NCBI GenBank assembly: GCA_036250225.1 | Contig: JAPZLL010000052.1 | Coordinates: forward strand, 62,001-126,000 | Direction of reading: 5' to 3' | From: Cercophora sp. LCS_1 | Taxonomy: Eukaryota; Ascomycota; Sordariomycetes; Sordariales; Lasiosphaeriaceae | DNA length: 64,000 nt | In this document: positions 37,086 to 48,061 of the stretch, in pieces | How positions within the stretch are numbered: position 1 is the stretch's first letter | Layout: every line of letters starts with the position of its first letter | Notes under the pieces: model-generated | What the model saw: only the letters and a program-made list of their open reading frames with translations | Databases searched by the model: none | Told to the model about the DNA's origin: nothing | Made by a program: the position numbers and the translations under genes

Positions 37086-39847
37086 TCACAATATACTCCT
37101 TTCCTCTCCGCCGGGACTGACGGGTTCCCCGTCATCATCGATCCCACTCCTCACGTGCAACAACCCCTCTTGCTCTCCGTCGCTTTCTTCCCTCGTCAGG
37201 CCGGCCCCGGCAACGCCTCCCCCGGCGCCATCTCCACCTACACCCCCGCCTCCGCTCGTTCGCCTCGTCTCCTCAGCCCCGTTCAGCACGTACCATACGT
37301 CTTTCTTGGTCAACAGCCCTTGCAGCACCCCCCTGTCGCTAAACAAGACGTAGCGCAGACCCAGTTTCTGGAAGTAAGTCACGGCCAGGTGCAACCGACT
37401 ACGGCTCGGCAGCGTCAGCGGCGTCTGGTCCATCCACGGTCTGAGATCCAACGTCGTCCTGGGGTCCGCAAGCGGCTGGTGCGCAAAGAACGCCTCCGTT
37501 TCTGGTGGCAGAGAGCGAGGCGGTTGCGTCGAGGTATGGAGGTTATACGCCAGCTCGGCGCGGGAGATGTACCCGAGGAGAATGGCATCTCGGGGATCAG
37601 AGACGACGGGAAAGCCGCGGTAGGGATGCGCCTCGAGGATGGCAGTCAGCGAAGCAATGGTGTGACCGGTGGCAGTGAGGACGACAAGATCCTCGATGCG
37701 CGTCATGATTTGGGAGGCGGGGATATCGGGGATTTGCATTTCCTCGCTGTTGTCAAGGAAGGGGTATTCATTGAAGTGGATCCATGATTCATAGATTCCG
37801 CGACGCGAAAAGGCGTCGCCTACCCACTTGGCAATCATGACAGCGACCATGATGGGGAGGACGTAGGTGAGGGCGCCGGTGAGCTCGAACATGATGACGA
37901 CGATGGACACTGTCATGCGAGTGACACCTGCAAGGGCGGCGGCGGCGCCAATGATGGCGTAGGTGCCGGGTGTGATACAGGGGATGTCAACTTCACAGGA
38001 GGAAAACAGGATGGATTTGGGGTAGGCGTGTTGCCACATCTCCATGATGATGCCGACGGCGCGACCGGAGAGAGCGCCGATGGCCATGGAGGGGAGAATA
38101 ATGCCCGCTGGAATTTGGAGGCCGAAGGTGATAGCGGCGAGCCCGAAGCCGAGGACGGAGGCGAAAATGAGAAGAACGATGGTGCCGGCGGAGGCGGCGC
38201 CTGTTTTACAGAGGCCGAACTGGTCGTCAACAAGCTTTGAGCATTCGGAGAAGAGGTTGGAGACCAGATCCGAGCATTGGGCGCGCATGTAATCGTTGGG
38301 GTAGTTGACGAGGCCGGTGAGGAGGGCGACAAGCACGACCTGAATGACTGGGCTTGGGAGCCAAGGGGTAGACTTTTTCCACTTGGCGACCGTCATGTTG
38401 GCCTTGATGAAGAGCCCTCCGTAAACGCCACCTAGGATGCCCAGGATCATGAATGGCACAAGCTCAAAGCCGTGCCAGCTGCTGCTGTATGTGACTTGAT
38501 ACAGCACCAGTTTCCCTGATCGGTAGGGGTCAATGGCTTGCAGCACCACGGCAGCCGTCATGGCACAGACAAAACTTTGCCACATCGTCTTGTCGGGGAA
38601 GTAGTAGGATAGCTGCTCAAGACTGAACAACACGCCGCCAATAGGCGAGCCAAAGGCAACTGAAATACCCGAGGCCGCGGCGGCAGAGAGGACTTCTCTC
38701 TTCCGGGCTAAAACACGGTCAGTATGTTATACATTTCTGAGAATACACATCAACTTACCCTCATTGCTGTTAATGCTAGGGAACAGCTTGGTAAACAAGT
38801 TTGCGCAGCAGCAAGCGACATGGACAAGAGGGCCCTCTTTGCCTAGCCACATGCCTGACGCAACCGCCATAATCAAACCAAGCGATTTGGTAATCAAAGT
38901 CCAAACACCGAGAAACCTCCTGATAATGAAGCCACCCAACACCGTCTTGATCTCGGGTATACCGCTGTGCTTGGCGTAAATAGCATACGACTTAACCAGC
39001 AACGCCGCTGAAAGCGCAAATAGAACCTGCATCGTCAGCACGCCTTTGGTAGTGATCCCACGGGTGCACCTACAGCTAAAACCAAGTAGACCACATACTC
39101 CACGAACCATTTCCCACCCCCTGAGCTGGCCCCTAACGCAGCTCCCCATGGCTTCCACCCACTACATTTGGCCATCTCTTCGTAACCCGTACAACATAAC
39201 GTCTTGCTGAGATAAAACGCTCCGCCGTCCTGGGTGGAACAGAACCCATACTTAATATCACCCAACCAGTCTGTCGCAACATCGATTGATGCGGCCAGTG
39301 CTCCAACCGCCAGTCCCGTCAGCACCAGCACGACCCAGACTTGGCTTGCGTCCAGGAATAGCTGCGCATATCCAAACAAGCCGGTCGCAGTCGATGCCAG
39401 TACGCGCAGGCGTTGGCGCTCCTTGGTGTACTCAAAGATCCAGTCAATGGCCGTCAAGTCCTCGTAGCCGACTCGACGGCCCGGGCCTTCGACGTACCAA
39501 TCTAATGGCGCGCCATCTTTGGCACCCGTCTGGAGATGCTCTAAACGTTCCGGTGATATAGGAGGGGATGCGCGTCGGGGCTCGCTGGAAGACGCCCCAG
39601 TGAAAGCGCTGAAAAGACGGGCGGGTGAGGAGAGAAAGGTGGATTTCTGTTTTCGCTTGAAAGACAGGGGTTCGGCTGACGGGTCGTGAAGGGGGTCCGA
39701 AGACATAATGTCTGGATCGTTGGCGTCAAAGAAGTCGAGCTCGTCGGCGTCGTCATCGTCGGCACCGTTGGGGTGGTAGGGGTTCTGGCGGAGTGGGTCG
39801 GGGTGCAAAGTTGAGGATCCCCCGTTCATTGCGGCAGGGGACGGCAT
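37086..39847 (-). CDS. CLC-type chloride/proton exchanger
   Basis: Three exons: 39074-39847, 38759-39026 and 37086-38707, giving 887 aa. An acidic cytosolic N-terminus (about 110 residues) precedes DWYVEGPGRRVGYEDLTAID, typical of the CLC-3/4/5 branch. The membrane core has the selectivity segments KHSGIPEIKT and GKEGPLVHVACCC (gating Glu about 322), then NEARKREVLSAAAASG, completed across intron 2. LQIPAGIILPS and LAGVTRMTVS follow. Two CBS regions occupy roughly residues 680-840, and the tail is Gly-rich. The gating glutamate and branch signatures point to an endosomal or vacuolar 2Cl-/H+ antiporter rather than a plasma-membrane channel (inference). The closest yeast function is Gef1. The start 39847 is the first ATG in the frame. 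The gene is divergent from the neurochondrin gene. Confidence 0.92.
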
Positions 39848-40260
39848 CTTTCGCTGGAGGGTCCTGCAGATTCTGCTCTCATCTTCCCTGGTCGACGAGC
39901 GGTTCGATGGGGGCCGCTTTTGTGAGCGTGAAACTGTGTCGTCGGATTTCAATGCTGAGCTGTCGAAGATGCGCCGCAGGCTGTTGATGGGAGCTTGTGG
40001 CGCGCATTGCGCAAGGTGGTTGGCTCTTATCGATAAGAACGGCCGTGCGGGTGGGCTCCACCTGATTGTTTTTGTGCTCCCGGCCTGGAAAGCTTGATTT
40101 TTGGAGGAGGGTTCGAGATCGTGGAGAAGTTTCCATTCACCAATTTGTTATTACAGAAAGGAGATAGGCGTAAAATGACCGGCTTTCGCCATAAGATATG
40201 AAAGCTTTGTAACTGTGTTGCTTCAACCACGAGCCAAATACATCAAACGGTCCCCATCCC
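39848..40260. other. Divergent promoter region, CLC and neurochondrin genes
   Basis: A 413-bp intergenic region between two head-to-head genes, containing a 14-bp palindrome (40025-40038). No other gene seen. Confidence 0.7.
40025..40038. promoter_or_regulatory. 14-bp palindrome in divergent promoter
   Basis: TCTTATCGATAAGA is a perfect palindrome with the TTATCGATAA core also found upstream of cul4. It lies about 178 bp from the CLC ATG and 222 bp from the neurochondrin ATG. Confidence 0.4.
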
Positions 40261-42224
40261 ATGATGGATCAACAAGACACATCCTCGCCCGCTGAACAGG
40301 CAAACTCAGTTCCCAAAATCCAGGCTCTGCTGAGCGCAAAAGATGATACTTCCCGATTCGTTGGTCTGGCCCTGTTGAAATCAGTTCTGGACAATTCTCG
40401 GGAAATCCGAGAAAATGAGGAAACTGTCACAACCTTGTGGGAGAGCATCTCGCCCAAATTTCTAGATCGCTTGATTCGCACTGGATCACGCAATGATTCT
40501 GCTCGCAAAAATGGAAATGACATGTTGGACCTCGCCATTTCAGTCCTCCACACCTTTGCCGCGTTGCTTCCGGAAGAGAAGAAGGAGGACGGTAGGATGA
40601 TCAACAGGATCCCACAGTTGGTAGCTTGTCTACTGCATTGGTAAGCTTTGTCCCTTAATCCGGGCACGAGTAAACACTAACTCGAGATAGCTCTGAAGAG
40701 ACCACTAAACTTGTCTTGGAGACTCTTATAAGCCTGGTCAGCAACGGGAAGGGAGCCAATTCCTTCAGTGCCGTCGAAGACCTCACCGCCTTGACCGAGA
40801 TCGCACCCACGCAGCCTCTTGCTCTCGACGTCCTCCTCCATGCATGGCTAAATGCCGCCGCAGGCGCGGCAAGCGGAAGTGGCCTCAATGATTCCATTGA
40901 CAAGAATATCAAGAATCTCATTGCATCTTTCAAAGGGACCGATGCTGTCACTCTTATGGACTTTTTAGCAAATCTGTTGCCACGTATCAGCTCGGATGTA
41001 CTCTCACGAAATCCCAGCTGGCTTCAGTCCATAGGAACCTTCATCTTTAGCCTCATCGCAAGCCGGCCCACGGCCGCCAGTCGTGCGGCCTTCACCAACA
41101 TCGCCGCCGCCTTGCTCGAAGCCTACCCCCTTCAGGCACCCAACCTCCTCTTCGCCAACACCACATCCAAGGATGAAAAACCCCTCTCCTACCTCCTCGT
41201 CAACCTCCTGCTTGTTGACATCCGGTCTTCCCTCCCTCTTCTTCTCGAACAACTAAACAGCCCCGAGTACCCACCAGCCGCAAGGCGTCTCACATCCGCC
41301 TTCAACGTCATCTCCAACTACATCGGCTACCTCCTCCGCTCTATGGACTCCGAGTCCACTTCCTTTGCCATCTCCCCGGACCACCTGCTCAAGCTCCGCC
41401 GCTCACTCTCTGAAACATTCTCCGTTACCATCGAGTTCCTCCGCGATCGCTACGACGCATCCGTAGCCGGTGTTTTGGGTCTCCACCCCGACGCCCGCGC
41501 TGGAGCCGCCAACACTTCAGCTGGATCGCATCTTACACTGGCATGGGAGTCCAAGAGCAATACAGTCGCGAGCGACCCTCTCATCCTAGCAGCTACACAG
41601 GCACTTGCGATCTGGCTTCGCGAGGACGACAACGACATGCTACGCAAGGAAGCAGCCGGGTTGACAGACATGTTTCTTGATTTATACCAGGGAAGCACCA
41701 TGTCGACCAATCTTGACTTTCGTCGGCCGGTGCTGGTCGCGTTGGAGGGTATCACGGCAGAGAAGAAAGGTATCGAGGCCTTTTTGGAGAACGACGGGTG
41801 GAAAATCCTCGCTGAGGATATGGTGTCTATCCTTCAGGAAAAATATCTAGAAAGCCCTGATGGAGAGGCCTCAAGGGGGGTTGAGATCGTGCGCGTGTTG
41901 TTGCATGTCGCCGAGGTGGAGCGACCAGGGCCCAAGGAATCGTGGATGGATATCGTGACAAAGGTCGCGGCTTGGTATTACGTACCGCCGGATGGAAAGA
42001 GGGAGGTTGGAGTACTAGAAGAGTTCCAGGTTGCCGCGTTGCAGCTTGTCACTGCTCTTCTGGTGAATACGCACCCCGGTATGCAGAAACGGTATGTGCA
42101 TTCAATTAGCGCAGTGCTGGGAGTAGCTGGGCAGTTGAGGCAGAGGATAATTAGGGGGAAGGGTGATACAGGTTTGTTGGAGGCTGTGGAAGATGTGTTG
42201 AACACGTCGGGTGGGTTGAGATAA
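40261..42224 (+). CDS. Neurochondrin-family protein
   Basis: Two exons: 40261-40640 and 40691-42224, with a 50-nt intron (40641-40690). The product is 637 aa, almost wholly alpha-helical (ARM/HEAT-like), without signal peptide or membrane segments. The N-terminus (KIQALLSAKDDTSRFVGLAL then LKSVLDNSREIREN) matches the start of the neurochondrin family, a cytosolic helical-repeat family conserved from fungi to animals. The animal protein acts in neurite outgrowth and signalling; the fungal role is not known. The spliced junction reads LLHCSEETTKL. Two adjacent ATG codons (40261, 40264) could serve as the start. Confidence 0.8.
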
Positions 42225-42419
42225 TGGCCTTCTCTGAGCTCTGACCAGCAAGACTTTGTATTCGCAGAACGCCTTGGTTCATACATAGATGATCTACTCT
42301 AGTAGACAAAAAAACAAACCTCCGAGGGCAAAGTCCATCCTGGGTTAGGAACTGGTGATAGTAGTTCTTGTAACCCTGCAAACTCCTCCATGTCAACTAA
42401 TGTCCCATCCTCAACAACC

Positions 42420-42538
42420 ACATACGACCATACCTGTTGGAGAACTCGGGATCCCGTCCGCTCTCCCCTAGATAAACTAATAAGGGCTAGAATAGTAGTT
42501 GGGTCGGTGACGACCAGCGAATCCCTGGTGTTGTATGT
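42420..42538 (+). rRNA. 5S rRNA gene, copy 2
   Basis: A 119-nt gene with a full 9-bp helix I (ACATACGAC with GTTGTATGT) and the same internal core as copy 1, including GGGTCGGTGACGACCAG. It is followed by a T-rich terminator. It differs from copy 1 at positions 8, 16, 17, 59, 62, 63, 69, 73, 79 and 99. The first about 25 bp of 3' flank (T run then GCCCCTATTCCC) are also shared with copy 1, so the flank was duplicated or selected along with the gene. Confidence 0.94.
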
Positions 42539-43671
42539 TTATTTTTTTATTTTTTTGCCCCTATTCCCAACTTCTCCACAGTCCCCACCACCAGGATCAA
42601 CAAGAGAACCCTGCCCGAACAACACCCACCCCATGACCTTAAACCTGGTTCCAAAACAAAGACCGACAGACACAGCTGAGAGGCACAGGGGGCGTCGGAC
42701 ATTCCATTTCAAAATTGACCGATGATGTCTGTCTGTGTCAGACCGCAACCCAACGGCACGGCCCCGGACCAACAGAGGAGCCACCTGCCTAGGTACGGAC
42801 CGGAACGCCAACAAAAGCGACCCGTCACTTCACTTCGCCGCTTCAGGTTCTAGGCGACTATGTAGCTCGCCACTGGGACTCATGACGATCCACGAAAACA
42901 ACCCAAGAACCAAGAGGAGGAAGAGTCACGCCACAATGTGTTTGTTTCAGACAGAGCATCGGCTACCTTATTTCCTGCCCCCAATGTTACTGGGACCACG
43001 CAGCTGAACAAGAAGGCAAACCAACTACCTACCTAAAACGAACACGTCCTTACAGCCATTTCGTACTCGGCTACCTGACCTGTCTGTCTACCTGACCAAA
43101 CTCGCATGGCGGGATGCGCAGTGTCGCATTCACTCCATCGTAACCATATCGGCGTTCCGCCGTTTGAGGAGACAAAAACTATCCTCCGCCCCGATCTTAC
43201 ATGACCCTTCCACCCGGAGGGTTGGGGCGATCCAGGATCTCACACATGGTTTTTTTTTCAGCCCCCGTAGTTCAGACTCTTTTATATACAGACTTGAGAT
43301 GCAAAGGAAGGGCATATGCCAAAATCACTCGTTGTCAGCAATCCTAGTTAGATAGACCGGACACCCCGCTGCCGGACATATTAAAGACGCTTCCCACGAG
43401 GGAGGGGGGCCAACCCTGACCACTAGCACCAGCTGGGAATCGCCGAGCCAATCACGAATTCCAGCCCGCAGTCGGGGGAAATATGACGCACATGGATGTA
43501 TCGACGGGAAGGGAAGGAAGCAAGCGCGACACGGACGGACATTATCCCTTGGCCGCGTCTGTCATCGTGTGTATAAGAGTCTGCATTGTGGGTGTGGGTG
43601 GGTGAGTGGGTGGTGACGAGGGCTGAGCGAGGAAAGCAACAAGGAGAAAAGAAGGAAAAAAAACGTGTTCA

Positions 43672-43704
<33 letters not shown>

Positions 43705-46700
43705 CTGTGCCATGGGATCGCCAGGATCGGTAACAGGCACTCTGTACCCCAGACCTCGCTTCCCGTCTCTCAGATTCCGGAAGCGAAACAAGAAAGCAAT
43801 ATCGAGAGTAGAGTTATATTACCGTTTACCGCCGAAGTAGCTCCTCCGTCGCGCACACCCCCACCAGCCGAATGGGGCAACGAGCAAGCAGTCACGGGCG
43901 AGTCAAGCCTTGCGGTGGATCGCTGGCACGCGAAAAGAAGACGAAAAGGTTGCGCGTGCCCTGCCAGGTGATTTGAAGACCCATCTGATATTGAATGCGT
44001 GAGTGACAGGCTGTCCAGTCATGGTCCTCGGCGGCGATGTTGACGGTACGATGAGCCGAACTGGCAGTGCGGCCCATAATACCCTATTGGCTACCAAGGG
44101 ACGCACCACAACGAGGGGCGAACGGGGGATGTCTCCTCCCGTTCCTCTTTTCGCGTGCTGTCTTGGCTCTCGAGTCGTTGCCGACCCCCTCTGCTCCCGC
44201 GATTGTGCGCATCTCAGCCTGTTCCATTTAGCCCGCCACATCTCCCCGATAGTCGTCTACGTCGGCCAGAAGCAGCACTCTTCGAGAAGAAAGGCTAGTG
44301 CCCCTCCAGAGGCCCAGCCTGCATTGTTGCGTGCCGTCTCGCCGCTTGACGAGCGCCACTGCCGTAGAGCAAGCATGCCCAGACCAAAGGCAGGACGCAG
44401 ATTCCCAACTGGGGACCGGGCGAGATCCGAACCTTGTTCGAAAGTGAGATCCGAGGCGAGGCTGGTGCATAAGGGGTGGCATTCGCTGGCCAGTTGGGCC
44501 TAGGACGGGTTGGCGGCGCGACGTGCTTTCATGAGCATCATAGCCCGACCACATATGGTCAAGGCTTCTTGATCTGTAGGTGAGCGCCTAGAGATGGCAG
44601 GTAGTGCACAGGTTGCGGCGATGGAACGGTGTCGTTGAGGTAAAGCTGTGGGGCCGAGCGGAAGCAAGCTGGAACCGTCAACGACCCTGAGGAAAAGCGC
44701 CGATTCGCGGCGAGTTTTGATGAGCTCATCACTACCGCCAAGCGGGAACCCATTTTGATCACAACGGCTTCGCAACAGGAAGCTGACAATAAACAGAATA
44801 AGGGCGACGGCCCAATCTGCTAGTCATAGAAAGTGAGGCCACAGTCGCTGGCTTCTGCGGAGGCTGGCGCAGATCCGCGGACGAGCGAGATGACATGCGC
44901 GCTGGGTAGCAGTCTCTAAAGAGGCGATAATGAGCGCGGTCATGCGCATCCGTCCCCCCCGAAGGCCCGTAACGATCTGTTAGTCTCAGATCAAGTCTGC
45001 TACGAAAGGTCGGATGTTCCGGGATCCAAGGTGGGAACCGCCGCGGGAGAGCGTAGCAGTGATAATCGCAGTTCGTCCCGTAAGCAGCGGAGGCTGCACT
45101 CGACTCTTTTCCTCCCGTAGTAGCGAGAGGAACCGGTCAGTGCGGCGAACGTAACCCGTGGCCGTCCTAATCGCCAACCAGCTGCCAGCGATTTGCTTGA
45201 GACGCCAGCAAGCCGTGGTTGGTGCTGCGGCGCGCTGCAATGTTCTCTGCAAGGCGGCCAGGCACCCTCCATGCCGCGGATAATAGTCGGATGGACTTTC
45301 ATGGGGCCAATATGGAAGCAAGAGACAGGACGGATCGAATCGAGCCGTGTAACCCTCCTTGACCTCCCCGGCGGCCCTCCATGAATCCAGGCTTTCAAAT
45401 GCGGCCGAGGGGAATGATTGGCAGCGGGACTGGGATGATTGACGGCTGAACGTGACACGACTTGAGGAAACACAAGCAGGACTGCTTACTGCTGTGTTTG
45501 TGAGCACCGACTGCGAGGATCCAATACTGCACCCCAATTTGCCGATAGGTCAGTGTTCACGGCATGGCACAGAAAGCGATCGCTGGTGAAGGGGTGTCGG
45601 CCCAGCATGCAGGAGAAGACGCCGAAAGCTTCGATTCGCATTGGCGGTCCTATCATCGGCCTGCCTCGACTCTGTCAGAGCAGTAGAACTTTGTAAAGCC
45701 TAGAAGTAAGCAGATCGATCGCCGCTCCAAGTGTAGCGCGGTGCGGGGCAGACGGGCGGGGCATGGCGAGCACGACAAAAAGCGCCGAAAGGGGGATTTT
45801 CCGTAGTCTGTGTGCGCTTGGTGTTTTGGCTCCGGATTTGCGCGGCTCGCCCCTAAGGTTCCGCATTGTCGGAGTGATAAGAATGGAAGGATGGCCGTTA
45901 CCGATAGGCTCATGGAAACAGCTTCGGAAGAACAACGACAATGGCATTGTAATTGGGGTTCGAGCTCTCAACCAAATGTCGGGGGTGTGTATCGCGTAGC
46001 GTAGTGCGACAGTTCTTGAGTGACATGGACTGGCTGTCGTTGCCACTCCACGTGGTAGTTGGCCGGACTCAGCGCCGTTAGGGCGATGGCGTCGCCTACC
46101 TTAACCGAACCTCCATCATGGCGATTTGGTGAGGTCCCAAGCGGAGATATTTGTTCCCAAGTTGAGCCCGCAGCCAAGGGTCAGAGCGTACATACACGTA
46201 CCTATCTTTGTACTCCCAATACCCTTATCGAGCCTCGCCCCTGGTTTTCGCTGCTCACAGATCATCGTCGGCGGGCTTGGAAGAGATAATGCTTTTGAGA
46301 CCTGAAAAATCGACTGACAGTGACGGTTGCTTGCTGGGCCACGGAATAAAGTACCGGGTACCTATATCAGCGGCCCCTCCGGCGTATTCTCGGAATTTCC
46401 CATGCCCTGACCAGCAAGCTCGCATCCTCCGCGTCGTCGCGTGTGTCCCCTGTCGCCCATCAGCCCGTCCCCAGAAAGTGCCCCCTCAAACGGAAAGTGG
46501 ACGGTGTCTTCAGTCCAGTCTTGCCCCTCGTCCCTGCCTCCGCAATGACTTGCAACCGTGCGCGGCGCAGCATGGCTCCACAGCATCAAGAAACAGGCGG
46601 CACCCTGTTGGCTGGAAATCGCAGATCAACCACTGGCTCTTTCCGCAAAAGATGGACCACGAGACCGTCTGGTTTGGTTTTTCGCTTCTCCAATTTGCTG

Positions 46701-48061
46701 CGTCGTCATGCTGGGCGTTGAGGACGACGGGTGTGTGCGTGCAACTATCAGGAGATCAACAAGTCGTCGAATCGCCGGGTGGGCGGTGTGACTGCGTGGC
46801 TTTTGTCCGCTATCCGCCCCCGGCTTCCCCTCCTTTTCGACACCCCAGACACCTTCACTACGGCGCCCAGCTTCTGCATGTCCTGCGGACCTAGGGCAAG
46901 CCTCTTGCCCGCATGTGCAGGGCCTGCACGCAACGGGTGTAGAGTCGTGTCGTGAAGCAAGGCAAGCCAGGTGTGAGAAATGCAAGCGCAGGTGCAGGTG
47001 GCTACTTCCCTACACACGCTTCCAATTATCACAGCTCTGCCGCCCTCTTTTTCAAATTCCACCATCCACACCTGCGCTTCGCTGGCCTTGCGTTGAGTGT
47101 CTGCTCCTTGTCGACGGCCTGGGTGTTGGTGTTGTGTGCGACCTGAGCGAACTGGGGAGCTCCATGAGTTCCCTTGGACCAGCCTCTCCACCGTCAATCT
47201 ATTTGCTCCATACGCCGAATTTAAGCCAACCTTCTTTCCCTGTTCCCCGTAATCGTCATCTTCGCAGCCCACGTCTCCTAAATTGCCTGCATGGCTCATT
47301 GCGGGCGAGCCGACCGCGCTTGAGGTGGAAAGGGATCCTCGCACCCACTGTTGTCCCCCCGAAATCCAATCGCCTCTTTCCATTGTCGACCGACCTTCGG
47401 GCCTTTCCAGCTCCCAACTCGGCTTCCAGCCGCCAGGCTAGCTCCCACCATCGCGAGGCAAGCATCCACCAGCGCCGTCAACGGGTGGCGGACTCAGATC
47501 TACAAGGTGCTCCCCTGCTGCTTGACCAGAGACCTTCTCGTCCTCTACCCCACAGTCGCCCACCGTCACCGCCGAAAACCCTGTTTCTCTCGCCTCTCGT
47601 TGGACCCTCCGGGTTCTCTCGGTGACTTTGAGAGCCTTGGCTCTGTTACGACCCCAGTTTTTGCCTCCCCCTCCATTTTCTCGCCCTCTCCATCAACTTT
47701 TGCAGGCTACATCCAAGACTCGTCCTCGTGTTCTCAACACGCCGCACTCCTGGCCCTCGCAGGATTTCCCCTTCGTGTCAGCCACGCGCAGTCTGACTTG
47801 CTGCCCTTCAGCTATCCCAAGTACACGGTTACCGATCTGCCTGCTTGACCCGGGAATGGGCGGAGCTCAAGCAAATCCCCCCCATCGCTTACCATGAGAA
47901 CCCGCTGCGCCGCCTTGGGATTAACTGAGACAGCCCTGATCGAGTGGAGAGGTGCCCAAAGTCCGGGCTTGTTGTGTGGGGATCCCAGAGACGTCCATTT
48001 TCCGTTGGGAGTGTGAGCGCGAGCCTCCACCCCCTGTTCAAAGGGCCAGCGCTCCTCCGCG
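42539..48061. other. 5.5-kb gene-free stretch upstream of the Zn2Cys6 gene
   Basis: No ORF here looks like a real protein. The longest (46915-47625 plus, 46748-47383 minus) overlap on opposite strands and lack domains. It contains a (TG)15 microsatellite (43674-43703). The 3' part is CT-rich and is likely the promoter and long leader of the transcription factor gene that starts at 48062. Confidence 0.5.
43674..43703. repeat. (TG)15 microsatellite
   Basis: Uninterrupted TG dinucleotide repeat, about 30 bp, read directly. Confidence 0.9.

Noticed and set aside
39848..39952. N-terminal extension of the CLC gene to 39952
   Set aside because: The upstream in-frame start is TTG and no ATG lies before 39847; no targeting-like content is seen.
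46748..47848. Several ORFs of 165-236 codons upstream of the Zn2Cys6 gene
   Set aside because: They overlap on both strands and have no recognisable motif; the region looks like a CT-rich promoter and leader.
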